Shown here: positions 56,290 through 64,000 of the stretch, piece by piece
How the letters are laid out: each line of letters starts with the position of its first letter
Numbering within the stretch: the stretch's first letter is position 1
Assembly: GCA_033064195.1 (NCBI GenBank)
Contig: JARBJD010000235.1
Span: forward strand, 54,320 to 118,319
Reading direction: 5' to 3'
Origin: Blattamonas nauphoetae
Lineage: Eukaryota; Preaxostyla; Oxymonadida
Length of the DNA stretch: 64,000 nucleotides
The notes under the pieces: model-generated
Databases searched by the model: none
Seen by the model: the letters and a program-made list of their open reading frames with translations, nothing else
Told to the model about the DNA's origin: nothing
Position numbers and translations under genes: made by a program

Positions 56290-56700
56290 TTAATACTCCA
56301 ACATGAGATCAACCAGAAATTCATAATACTCTTTGATTATTTTTCCATTGATTGTCTCGGTTGTTTCCATCTCGATTGAGTCACCAGAACTGTCTTTGAA
56401 CCAGATCTTCACAATCGATTGTCGAGTGCTTAGTTCCCACTTCTTTCGCTTCGCAATCTGTTCGTTACAGAAAGCAACAAATGAGTCATTGAATGCATCA
56501 GTCTGGATCCAATCACCATGGATTGTTATGTGCTGTGGAATGTCTTTTGAGATGACAGTTGAGTTCCCAGTAATCTCTTCTTTCACATGGATGAGTTTGC
56601 AGTCAAGAAAGTGAACATATTTTTGGTTTCTGGAATTGGCAAAATCAGGAGGTAATTGAGCAGTGTGAGAATTCTGAATTGAGAAATAACGTTTGACCAT
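56290..56700 (-). CDS. 136-residue protein of unknown function (element gene)
   Basis: ATG at 56700 (MVKRYFSIQNSHTAQLPPDF) with the shared promoter-like motif 12 bp upstream. A mixed alpha/beta composition is seen, with a strand-rich C-terminal half (IVKIWFKDSSGDSIEMETTE). It ends close to the fibre gene, tail to tail. I cannot assign it. Confidence 0.55.
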   Translation of the reverse strand: MVKRYFSIQNSHTAQLPPDFANSRNQKYVHFLDCKLIHVKEEITGNSTVISKDIPQHITIHGDWIQTDAFNDSFVAFCNEQIAKRKKWELSTRQSIVKIWFKDSSGDSIEMETTETINGKIIKEYYEFLVDLMLEY

Positions 56701-56711
56701 TTGTGATTTCT

Positions 56712-56728
56712 ACAAAAATAAAATATTC
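56712..56728 (-). promoter_or_regulatory. Shared A/T motif upstream of 136-residue gene
   Basis: Plus-strand ACAAAAATAAAATATTC; read on the coding strand it is T-rich (TATTTTATTTTT). The first of eight related copies, most of them 5-20 bp before the start codon of a minus-strand gene of the Polinton-like element. Their regular position suggests a core promoter or initiator used by the element. Confidence 0.6.
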
Positions 56729-56772
56729 AATTTAGTAATATGACTCTGTCATTCTAGAAATGCTATGCATTA

Positions 56773-58457
56773 CTATCCTCTCTTCACTTCTTCATATGCT
56801 TCTTGGAGACGACGATCAATGACATATCGCACTCGTGGTTGTCCATTTTCAATCCAGAACAGCCAGTATGTCGCTTGATGTAGTGCTAGAATTGGTGGAG
56901 GAGGACCTTCTGGAGTTGATGTGAAATATGGATCCAGTTCACCCTGATTGATTGGTGTTCCTCTGAATACAATATTGACTGATTCTGATGTCGAAATACC
57001 TTCTTCACCACCAGCGATTTCACTTCGATCTGTTGGAACCATGAAAGTAAAACAAGTTGCATCTGTTACTGGTTTTGTTCTCTTGTAATCCTTTCCTTTA
57101 TAGTCAAACACACGAGTTGAACAAATTGAATTCTCAAACTCTTCCGTTGCGGAACAACCAATGAAATCACCATTCACCATCATCATTTGATAAAACTCTG
57201 GTGATATTGTTGACATTGGGAAATTGGGATCATTATTTCCTAGCATTTCGAAGTGACCAACATAATGAGGATTTCTGAAGACTGTACACTCATTTGGTCT
57301 ATCGGGGAATAAGCACATTAGATTCATGAGATTGTTGAGTTTGATACTGATGTTTGATCTCACTCCCATTGCTGTTGCTTTTGATTGAAATGATTGAGTG
57401 TCAATTCTTTCTGCTTTCAAGACGTACAATGTCTTTGAATACATGTTGAAGAGGGATTGTTTTGTTGCATCAGTGATTTGATATCCGTAACAAATAGTTG
57501 AGACTTTATCAACTGATGAAGAAAGAACAGTGCAGGTGACTTCTTTGGTCAATATCTCTGCGACGGCAGTGCTAGGTGCCTTATAAGTGTATTTATCGCT
57601 AACTTTCAGAACTGGATTTCCAATTTGTGTAAATTCCTGTGTTACGGGAGAAAAGTCTCCCTCAGACATCAAGAATGCGTTGGATAGATCCGAAAGGGTT
57701 GTCAAGTCTTTTCTGGAAACACTTCACGGGAACCTTCGGTTGATTTTCGAATGACAGTTGAAGTTTGAATAGGACAATACACAAGTGAATCTGTTGTCAA
57801 ATGAAATCTCAAACGTAAATTACCAAAGATGGAATTTGGATATTGGTCAAAGGTACTCAGTGGAAGGAGATTCACAAATGGAATAACGAGTGGAATTGTC
57901 GCAGTGATTTCTTTTTGGCCTCTATTGATTGGGACAAAATAGAATCCACACACACTCTGATCCATTCTCTGAACATTTTCCCACAGACTGTAGCAATGTT
58001 TCATATTGTTTTTCTCTTCGTACGACTTGAATGTGTGATACAGAAAAGATTCATGAATGTGATTGTTCTGAAGTGAATTGTCAATAATGTTTCCATGACT
58101 GTCGACGAGTCTCATGTCTCGAATTGCATCTGAAGATGATTTATATCCAAAGAACATTCCGTGTAGTCCGACGTAAGCTCCCGAGTCACCAACCTGATGA
58201 AAATTTGGAACAGTGATCGTGAGATCAATGTGTAAATGACTCTTCGCAAACTCAGTCACATCATGACCATCATAGCACAATGGAACTTCAATCTCATCTC
58301 CGATTCTGCAAGGCATAGGTGGATTCGTTGGATGCACTTCTTGGATGGAATAAATGTGTGGTTCTGAATCCCACTGTTTTGGCAGATATGATTGCACTTC
58401 AATTTGTTCAATTAATGTCGATGTTGGTTTTGATTGATTTGATCTGATACTTCTCAT
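56773..58457 (-). pseudogene. Capsid-like gene A (double jelly-roll candidate), broken
   Basis: The start ATG at 58457 is preceded by the shared motif. About 560 codons of beta-rich sequence, the size of Polinton major capsid proteins. It shares its layout with gene B: an early IGDEIEVPLCYDG-type strand pair, HGMFFGYKSSSDAIRDMRLV (compare the FVGLKHSASIFRDL line of gene B), FGNLRLRFHLTTDSLVY, and a C-terminal HQATYWLFWIENGQPRVRYV. Capsid assignment is inferred from size, fold-like composition, pairing and genomic context, not from a named motif. It is broken; the fossil rule is applied and details are not listed. Confidence 0.55.
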
Positions 58458-58462
58458 TTATA

Positions 58463-58480
58463 GAAAAATAAAAAATACAA
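58463..58480 (-). promoter_or_regulatory. Shared A/T motif before capsid-like gene A
   Basis: GAAAAATAAAAAATACAA, 5 bp from the ATG of capsid-like gene A. Confidence 0.6.
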
Positions 58481-58509
58481 TATCAATAATTTCTTTTACT
58501 GTTTTGTCT

Positions 58510-60367
58510 CTACATGATTCCTAAATCTTTATGTAACGCCTTCAGTGTGTGATTAGGATAGTACTCAACTTTTGGTTCACCATTGCTGTATCGTAATACC
58601 CACCACGTTGTTGCAGTGGTTGCTAATATTGGTGCTGGAGGATGTGTAAAAGTTGTCATATCACCTCCACTTTGACTTGGGTTGTAAACATTGTAGTATG
58701 TGTCAAGATTACCCTGATAGATTGGATGCGATCTCAAAGTGACCGCAGTGTTTCCTTTTGAACTGATGGAATCATTGCAGTTCGTTGGACATCCACTACG
58801 TTGAGTTGGGAAGCACAGAAGGAAGTCAGTATTGTCATGAACTGGACGAACTCGTGTCATTGTTTCATTTGGATATGTTCCGTCACCAGTGAGTTTCTCT
58901 TCAACGAGAGAATCCGTCAGTGATCGCTCCAAATCATCAGGAACAGCTAGGTATGAATCGAGATTGAGAGTCGATAATGCGAACTGATAGAAGCGAGCTC
59001 CAATAGTTGTCGTTGGTTGTTCTGGATAATACCTGTTTTGTAAAGTCACTTGGATGTTCTTCTGCATTGGGTTGTGGAAGCAAGTGACTTCATTGTCGTA
59101 GTGACGGAAGAGAAGCATGATATCCTTGGCATTCACCACTACCATTTGCTGAGTACAATCAATTCCTGTTGCCGTTGGCGTCTTCTGAAATGGATAGAAT
59201 GAGATCTTTTCTGCCGGAATTGTTCCAGGACGATTCTGATACATCTCCATGAGTTTCTTTATCGCTCCATCTTTCATTTTGTATCCAACACTCATGCAAT
59301 ACACATCATCAATCCGATAATTTGTGACGTTTAATGAGATGTACTGATCGACGAATTCTGGTTCTGTTGTCACGGCATTGGCTGTTGAACAAACAATGTC
59401 TTTAGTAACGGTTGGTTGAAGAAATGATTGGCCAATTTGAACGAAATTCTTTGTGCATGAGGTGACAAGGTTATTCAAGAAATAGGGACGATGTTGAATA
59501 CAATTGAGAATTGCTGCTTTAATCGTTGGTGCTGCTGCTGTTCCAGTTACGAGTGATGATAGTGTATCTTTCAAAGTAAGTTCAGGATTCACAGAACAAC
59601 AAACAAACGCATCCTCATTCATGTGCACACTCAATTTCAAATCACCAAAGAGACATTTTGGATAGTCAGTCATTCCAGAGAAAATGAGAAGATCTTCAAG
59701 ATTGATTGACACGCGAATTGGCACATCAATTGTGTCTTGAAACACCCCTGTTCCAGATGTTGTTGTAAAATCCGAAAGTGGAATATAGACACCAGCTACA
59801 GATTCATCATGCCCCAAGCGTTTTTCCAAGGTGTGTGACAATGTTTTCGATTCTCCAATTGACTCTTCGGTTTTATCATATTGTAGATGTGAGACTCCAT
59901 TGAAACGTCATTGTTTGTTGTGCTGATGATTCTCTGATTGTTGTGAAGAACAGTAAGGTCACGAAAGATTGATGCCGAATGCTTGAGTCCAACGAAATGA
60001 ATATTCTCTCATTCATGTACGATCCAACCTTGCCAGCTGTAGTTTGCCAATTATTGACTTTCAATGTCGCCGTCATAGTGAACGTAATGAAGGAATCATC
60101 GATTTGACATATGTCCTGATTACCAGTCAGTGGAATGATTATCTCTTGTCCCGTGTAGAAGCGTGCATTCTCTGATGGTTTCAATTCTTGAATCGAAGTA
60201 CTGTGTGCCCCATCATTCATTAGGTAATTAATGAAATGTTCGGACATGAGTTGTTGTTGAATTTGACCCATGTCATCTCTCGTGTATTCTATCCTTCCAG
60301 TGGTATTTCCAGTCAAAGATGATGCTCCAGTTCTTTTGTTTGTCAGATGTGTTATATGCGAGTTCAT
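58510..60367 (-). pseudogene. Capsid-like gene B, paralogue of A, broken
   Basis: Start ATG at 60365-60367 (MNSHITHLTNKRTG) with the shared motif just upstream. About 600 codons. It parallels gene A: GQEIIIPLTGNQDICQIDDS near the start, FGDLKLSVHMNEDAFVCCSV in the middle (compare FGNLRLRFHLTTDSLVYC), and TTWWVLRYSNGEPKVEYYPN at the end (compare TYWLFWIENGQPRVRYVIDR). Two tandem capsid-like paralogues may mean a major and a minor form, or two major types in one shell. Broken; details not listed. Confidence 0.55.
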
Positions 60368-60370
60368 TTT

Positions 60371-60390
60371 ATCAAAAATAAAAAATAACA
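60371..60390 (-). promoter_or_regulatory. Shared A/T motif before capsid-like gene B
   Basis: ATCAAAAATAAAAAATAACA, 3 bp from the ATG of capsid-like gene B. Confidence 0.6.
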
Positions 60391-60408
60391 TTTATGCTTT
60401 AACTCTAG

Positions 60409-60708
60409 TTACTTTTTCTTTTTTGGTTTCTTCGCTTTCGGTTTCAGCTTTTCTTCTAGCTTCAGTATTTCGCCTCTGAGCTTGTTCGCAACTGCAGTGT
60501 TTCCTTCATTCATTGCTTGCTCATACTGAGCCATCTTTTCTGCATGGATTTGCTGATCCGATTTCACGTCTGGAATCATTTCAACACCTGTCTGTGCAAC
60601 CTTCGAAATCAGTGGTCCAACGAAGGGAATTAGGTTCAGAAATGGAGCTCCAACTCTGAGTATATTTTTGCCAACTGCTGCTAATTTTGATAACCAACCT
60701 GGTGCCAT
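60409..60708 (-). CDS. Small virion-type protein 1 (MAPGW...)
   Basis: 99 residues from the ATG at 60708. It has a hydrophobic/amphipathic middle (VGAPFLNLIPFVGPLISKVA), a helical charged part, and a Lys/Pro-rich tail (KLKPKAKKPKKKK). Its start MAPGWLSKLAAVGK parallels the neighbour MAPGSFNKLKNIGK, so the two are probably diverged duplicates. The basic tail with an amphipathic helix suggests a DNA- or membrane-associated internal virion protein; this is inference. Confidence 0.55.
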   Translation of the reverse strand: MAPGWLSKLAAVGKNILRVGAPFLNLIPFVGPLISKVAQTGVEMIPDVKSDQQIHAEKMAQYEQAMNEGNTAVANKLRGEILKLEEKLKPKAKKPKKKK

Positions 60709-60710
60709 TT

Positions 60711-60730
60711 TAATAAAAATAAAATATTCG
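60711..60730 (-). promoter_or_regulatory. Shared A/T motif before small virion-type protein 1
   Basis: TAATAAAAATAAAATATTCG, directly before the MAPGW start. Confidence 0.6.
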
Positions 60731-60745
60731 AATACGAGTGAATGT

Positions 60746-61054
60746 TTATCCTTTGAATTGAATTTTGGAATTTGACGAGAGTGGCATATCATCATTGGAG
60801 TATCTCCCATTTCGAGGTGGTTCATATTCAATCATCTGTGGTTTTTGTTGACGATTGATCGCTTTATTTTGTTGATAAACGTCCATCATTCCTCCTAATC
60901 CGTTGAGTATTCCTCCTGCTGTTTGTCCAAATTTACTGTTCGTTTGAGAGAGTAATCCACCACCGACTTGAAGTAATGTTGGAGCTAGAGGTTTGATGAA
61001 TTGAAAGAATTGCTTGCCGATATTTTTGAGTTTGTTGAAACTTCCTGGTGCCAT
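60746..61054 (-). CDS. Small virion-type protein 2 (MAPGS...)
   Basis: 102 residues from the ATG at 61054. Glycine-rich hydrophobic core (LAPTLLQVGGGLLSQTNSKF, GGILNGLGGMM) followed by a polar tail ending in KIQFKG. It shares the MAPG-x2-x-KL start and small size with protein 1, directly downstream. The promoter-like motif lies about 47 bp upstream, farther than for the other genes. Confidence 0.55.
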   Translation of the reverse strand: MAPGSFNKLKNIGKQFFQFIKPLAPTLLQVGGGLLSQTNSKFGQTAGGILNGLGGMMDVYQQNKAINRQQKPQMIEYEPPRNGRYSNDDMPLSSNSKIQFKG

Positions 61055-61100
61055 TTATGCAATTTTGAGAAATTGTGTTGAAGAGACGAAGTCTATTTAA

Positions 61101-61120
61101 GTAAAAATAAAAAATACAAT
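61101..61120 (-). promoter_or_regulatory. Shared A/T motif before small virion-type protein 2
   Basis: GTAAAAATAAAAAATACAAT, about 47 bp from the MAPGS start, leaving a longer leader than the others. Confidence 0.55.
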
Positions 61121-61167
61121 TCATTTATAATTTTAACGAGGAAATAATCTCAGAAGAGATTTCTGCC

Positions 61168-61752
61168 CTAACGGGGTATAGCTTTCGTCAGAGAAATGCC
61201 ATAATTGAGAATAGTGTTGCATGCTTCGTTATAGGCAATGCTCATATCTTTTCCACCAACGAGGATCTTGAAAATGGTTCGAAACACTGGTAGTTTATTC
61301 AGACATAGGCACTTGTCAGACAGGTCATCCAGTTCAATCACCACATCATTGATCCCAGTGAGTGTAGCAATCAGTGCACATAAATCACTTTGGTTGGTGA
61401 TCAGTTTCTTCGATGGTTCAATGAGATTATTCAGTAGTTTCTTTTCACAAGCGAATGCATTCTTGTAAACTAGCAATAGTTGATCTTTGAATGCTGAAAT
61501 GTTGGATGTATATTCTCGAAGCGGAATTGAACGGCTTTGAATTGGTGCTGATGGATAGGTCTCTAATGGAGGATCATAAGCGCCTCGTTCATGGTCCATC
61601 TCCACATTAGCGCTCTGGTCATTTCGATCTTCGAGCTTTGATCTTCCAGAATTGGATCCTTTGTTGTCGATGATGACATTGTTGGTGATTGATGTTGGTA
61701 CTGAAGAAGAACTTGTGTGTTTTGTAAATTGACAACTTAGAATTGGTTGCAT
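61168..61752 (-). CDS. 195-residue element protein, unknown function
   Basis: ATG at 61752 (MQPILSCQFTKHTSSSSVPT). A disordered, Ser/Asn-rich N-terminal half is followed by a helical C-terminal half (AFKDQLLLVYKNAFACEKKL, CALIATLTGINDVVIELDDL). The shared motif lies 8 bp upstream. Family not recognised; position between capsid-type genes suggests a virion or assembly role. Confidence 0.5.
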   Translation of the reverse strand: MQPILSCQFTKHTSSSSVPTSITNNVIIDNKGSNSGRSKLEDRNDQSANVEMDHERGAYDPPLETYPSAPIQSRSIPLREYTSNISAFKDQLLLVYKNAFACEKKLLNNLIEPSKKLITNQSDLCALIATLTGINDVVIELDDLSDKCLCLNKLPVFRTIFKILVGGKDMSIAYNEACNTILNYGISLTKAIPR

Positions 61753-61760
61753 CACTTTCT

Positions 61761-61780
61761 ATAAAAATAAAAAATATATA
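61761..61780 (-). promoter_or_regulatory. Shared A/T motif before 195-residue gene
   Basis: ATAAAAATAAAAAATATATA, 8 bp from the ATG at 61752. Confidence 0.6.
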
Positions 61781-61795
61781 TTAATGTTTTTAAAT

Positions 61796-62758
61796 TCACA
61801 TTTCTGCTCGATCTATAGCTCCCATTCCAGAACTGTCCAACTGTGCAAATCGATAATACCCAGGCATTTCAGATTGGTATCCACTGATATCATCATCTGT
61901 GACTGTTTTGAATGCTTTGGCTTTCAGTTTATTAACTTCTGTTGATATGTGAGTTGAATAGCGAGTACAGTATTCCGATAAATACGTTGTATCTTGAGTG
62001 ATCATTTGGAGAAACACTGGATAAATCTGATCTTTGAAGGCTTTCTTTTGTTTCATACTGGGATTGTAGTCCTGAACATGATCATGAAGCCATTGATCCC
62101 ACATCAGTGATGCAATCTGTGATTGAATTGAATTGAACACCATATTGTCTAACACATTCTTGCTGGGATCAGCTGGATTGCTTCGATTTGCACGAGTTAT
62201 TCCCAATGTGTCTGTCATGTGTTCACCAACAGCTCTCTTCATTATTGCATATGGTTGTTGAGATCGTTTGGTCTTCATCTCTTCATAGCTGATGTCTCGA
62301 TAGTTGGTTGGCAAATCGTATGTTCCATTTTTGAGGAAATTCCGATGTACAGCTTTGATTCTCCTTCCATTCTCTTGATTGAATGATGTGTATGGTTTCA
62401 GTCTTCGCATGTCTGGTGTTGGATTCATTGCATAGTATGTCTCTTTGACTGGTCTGCTGTTGTATGGAGTTAGCATAGCACCATTGACTGCAATCAGATC
62501 TCCAGTATCATTATCGTAGACCATCACATCAGGAACTTGTCCATATTGTTCTATTTTCGCAGTCCAATTTCGTCCAGTTCTCGCAATATACTCTCGAGCT
62601 GATGGAAGACTACACAGAGCATCATTGCGTCTGGTTTGAATATCATCGTCGGCATAGATTCGTTTCAATGCTGCTTGAGTCTCTGCTGCGTATCTCATTC
62701 TTGGTTTCTTCGCTTGTGCTTTTCTTTGTGGTTGAACGTACACTATCTTTTGTGACAT
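61796..62758 (-). CDS. 320-residue element protein, unknown function
   Basis: ATG at 62758, open throughout. Very basic N-terminus (VYVQPQRKAQAKKPRMRYAA), then a mixed alpha/beta body with PDVMVYDNDTGDLIAVNGAM and a helical end (EVNKLKAKAFKTVTDDDISG). The basic start and late-gene context suggest a core or DNA-associated protein. It is divergent from the ATPase region, with about 110 bp between them. I recognise no family. Confidence 0.5.
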   Translation of the reverse strand: MSQKIVYVQPQRKAQAKKPRMRYAAETQAALKRIYADDDIQTRRNDALCSLPSAREYIARTGRNWTAKIEQYGQVPDVMVYDNDTGDLIAVNGAMLTPYNSRPVKETYYAMNPTPDMRRLKPYTSFNQENGRRIKAVHRNFLKNGTYDLPTNYRDISYEEMKTKRSQQPYAIMKRAVGEHMTDTLGITRANRSNPADPSKNVLDNMVFNSIQSQIASLMWDQWLHDHVQDYNPSMKQKKAFKDQIYPVFLQMITQDTTYLSEYCTRYSTHISTEVNKLKAKAFKTVTDDDISGYQSEMPGYYRFAQLDSSGMGAIDRAEM

Positions 62759-62770
62759 TGAGTGTTTTCA

Positions 62771-62787
62771 TACAAAATAAAAAAACC
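62771..62787 (-). promoter_or_regulatory. Shared A/T motif before 320-residue gene
   Basis: TACAAAATAAAAAAACC, 12 bp from the ATG at 62758; the least exact copy. It lies in the divergent spacer shared with the ATPase region. Confidence 0.5.
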
Positions 62788-62868
62788 AAAAGTATATTTT
62801 AATTAGAGTTAAATCACAAATGAAGAATATCTAAACCTCTCTAACAGCATATGTGAATGCAAAATTGA

Positions 62869-63665
62869 GTGAAGCATCAAAGTAGGAATGTGTCTCATGA
62901 AGTGCAATCACAGATTCATCCAGACTTGAATTTCAATCGCAACAGTGTCAATGTCCTCGTTGGGAATAGAGGAAGTGGAAAAACCTTTAATGCTCTTCGA
63001 GAGGTTGCAAAACTCCAGAATGTTCGAGTTAGGAATGAACTGTTCCATCTCTTTGTCTTCGTGACTGATAAGAACATTGATCCTACATTCGATAAAGTTC
63101 AAACCAATACTGAACGTTCCTTATGTGAAAGTCAAATACGATGATGCACTTCCATTTCTGTTGGAACTCTCGAATCGAAAGCTGCGTATGAAGAAATTAT
63201 TGACAATCAGTGGCAGAACAGAATCACAGATGAATGCAGAGAGAATCTCTTTGACTCACTTTACATTGATGACTTCTCAGTGAAGAATCTCCAAACGATT
63301 ATCCTTCTTGAAGACTGTCGTAGGATCCTAGGTGAACGTAGAACATCCAAAATAGAATGACAATGATGGACTTACTACTGGAGAATCGACAACCGAAGTT
63401 CACATTCTTTCTGACGATGCATGAGCTCTTCAGTTTGTCAGCAGACATGAAGTCAAACATTGATTCAATGTGGATCTTTGGAGGATTCAACAAAGAACGA
63501 ATCAGTCGAGTCTATCCTCAGTTGAACTCACCAATTGATATTCGACATTTCTGGAATGTCTATCAACGAAACAGAAAATGTGAAGCAATCATTCTTCGAT
63601 ACAATACTGATGGAGTAGCACTGAATGAGATCAACAAAGAAGGGTTAAACCGGACTGTCCGATAA
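62869..63665 (+). pseudogene. Packaging-type ATPase (FtsK/HerA, A32-like) region, broken
   Basis: A Walker A motif is plain: VNVLVGNRGSGKTFNAL. Downstream are a hydrophobic strand ending in an acidic residue (TIILLEDCRR), as expected of Walker B, and FTFFLTMHELFSLSADMKSN, typical of the sensor region of A32-like ATPases, then SRVYPQLNSPIDIRHFWNVY. In Polintons and related viruses this enzyme pumps DNA into the capsid. The gene is broken in two or three places; details are not listed. Confidence 0.6.
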
Positions 63666-63839
63666 TTCTTGAATTAGGTTTCCAATTGAGTCAGTCAGCG
63701 CTCGAATTGATTCTTCAATGTCTGATAATCTTTGATCAATCGATTGTGAATTAGGAGGAGTGGAAGCATCAACATATTGTTTCCTCAGTGCTATCTCACC
63801 TCTTATTTTTGTAATTCTGTATCCATCAATTTGAATCAT
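63645..63839 (-). CDS. 64-residue helical element protein
   Basis: ATG at 63837-63839 (MIQIDGYRITKIRGEIALRK). The C-terminal half is a likely coiled coil (SIDQRLSDIEESIRALTDSI). It overlaps the end of the ATPase region on the other strand by about 20 bp. Function unknown. Confidence 0.4.
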   Translation of the reverse strand: MIQIDGYRITKIRGEIALRKQYVDASTPPNSQSIDQRLSDIEESIRALTDSIGNLIQELSDSPV

Positions 63840-63868
63840 CCTATTCAGTTTCTGTGTTGTGTACTCAT

Positions 63869-63961
63869 TCAGTTCTTTCTATTCTTCTCCAAGTATCTCT
63901 GAAAGTCGTGGATGTTTGTGAACTCTTTCTGCTCAGGATCAAACGGTTCTAATATTTTCAT
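63869..63961 (-). CDS. 30-residue mini-ORF
   Basis: ATG at 63961 (MKILEPFDPEQKEFTNIHDF) to a TGA at 63869, preceded by the element's promoter-like motif. It may be a very small gene or a leader to the 64-residue ORF 30 bp downstream. Weak support. Confidence 0.3.
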   Translation of the reverse strand: MKILEPFDPEQKEFTNIHDFQRYLEKNRKN

Positions 63962-63975
63962 GATGACATTTGAAT

Positions 63976-63990
63976 GAAATAAAATATCTG
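63976..63990 (-). promoter_or_regulatory. Shared A/T motif near right edge
   Basis: GAAATAAAATATCTG, 14 bp before the ATG of the 30-residue ORF at 63961; it supports that ORF being a transcribed start. Confidence 0.45.
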
Positions 63991-64000
63991 AAACATTTTG

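Larger units (their letters stand above)
52140..64000. mobile_element. Polinton/Maverick-like virus fossil (left part)
   Basis: Left limit uncertain (between about 52.1 and 53.5 kb); it runs past the right edge. Parts seen: hairpin tandem array, a fibre-like protein with a peptidase S74 end, two capsid-like genes, two small paired virion-type proteins, two unassigned genes, a packaging-type ATPase region, and small ORFs. No DNA polymerase B or integrase is in the window; both would be expected beyond 64 kb if it is a true Polinton. The element is broken, with about five breaks in the part seen. Genes are tightly packed, intron-poor and more AT-rich than the host. Age: several open genes remain, so it is not ancient, but it is older than the nested hAT. 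Confidence 0.7.

Overview
This looks like nuclear DNA of a metamonad protist, most likely an oxymonad (Preaxostyla, Blattamonas-like). The reasons are very short GT-AG introns (about 30-100 nt), a protein kinase joined to many SPRY-like domains, several copies of a Pmp-like right-handed beta-helix surface protein (one still joined to a transmembrane segment and a kinase-like tail), and a dense load of hAT, pogo-like and Polinton-like elements. The lineage is inferred from family resemblance only; there is no rRNA in the window.

Layout. 0.4-1.8 kb: a short beta-helix surface gene (-). 1.9-5.5 kb: a 5'-truncated, pseudogenised copy (+) of the kinase/SPRY gene, ending in a ubiquitin-like (UBL) domain and a U-box-like domain. 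6.1-7.0 kb: a 901-bp non-autonomous hAT with a perfect 8-bp target duplication. 7.0-13.0 kb: the full kinase - coiled coil - 4x SPRY - 4.5x UBL gene (-), facing the truncated copy tail to tail. 13.1-19.7 kb: a giant beta-helix/Ig-like-repeat gene (-) with two in-frame TAG codons. 19.9-21.7 kb: a secreted acidic protein built of about 16 Cys/Trp repeats (-). 21.9-29.5 kb: a second long beta-helix gene (+), cut by a 2.0-kb pogo-like element. 29.9-45.6 kb: a beta-helix receptor pseudokinase gene (+), split by a 472-bp MITE, an 8.2-kb hAT (itself carrying a 2.5-kb hAT inside unknown gene-like cargo), and a 2.35-kb element with long inverted repeats. 45.6-52.1 kb: a mosaic of gene fragments and a decayed orphan transposase. 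52.1-64 kb: the left part of a Polinton/Maverick-like fossil: non-coding flank, an array of 139-bp hairpin units, then capsid, fibre, packaging-ATPase and accessory genes. It runs off the right edge.

How it fits together. The host genes seem to serve the cell surface (beta-helix adhesin or receptor families) and signalling (kinase/SPRY/UBL/U-box). The surface genes are the main targets of transposition: two of the four beta-helix genes are physically split by elements whose target-site duplications can be read directly. Several elements are nested, which gives a relative order of insertion. Genes of the Polinton-like fossil share an A/T-rich promoter-like motif just upstream of their start codons. 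It is a fossil, with about five breaks in the part seen here.
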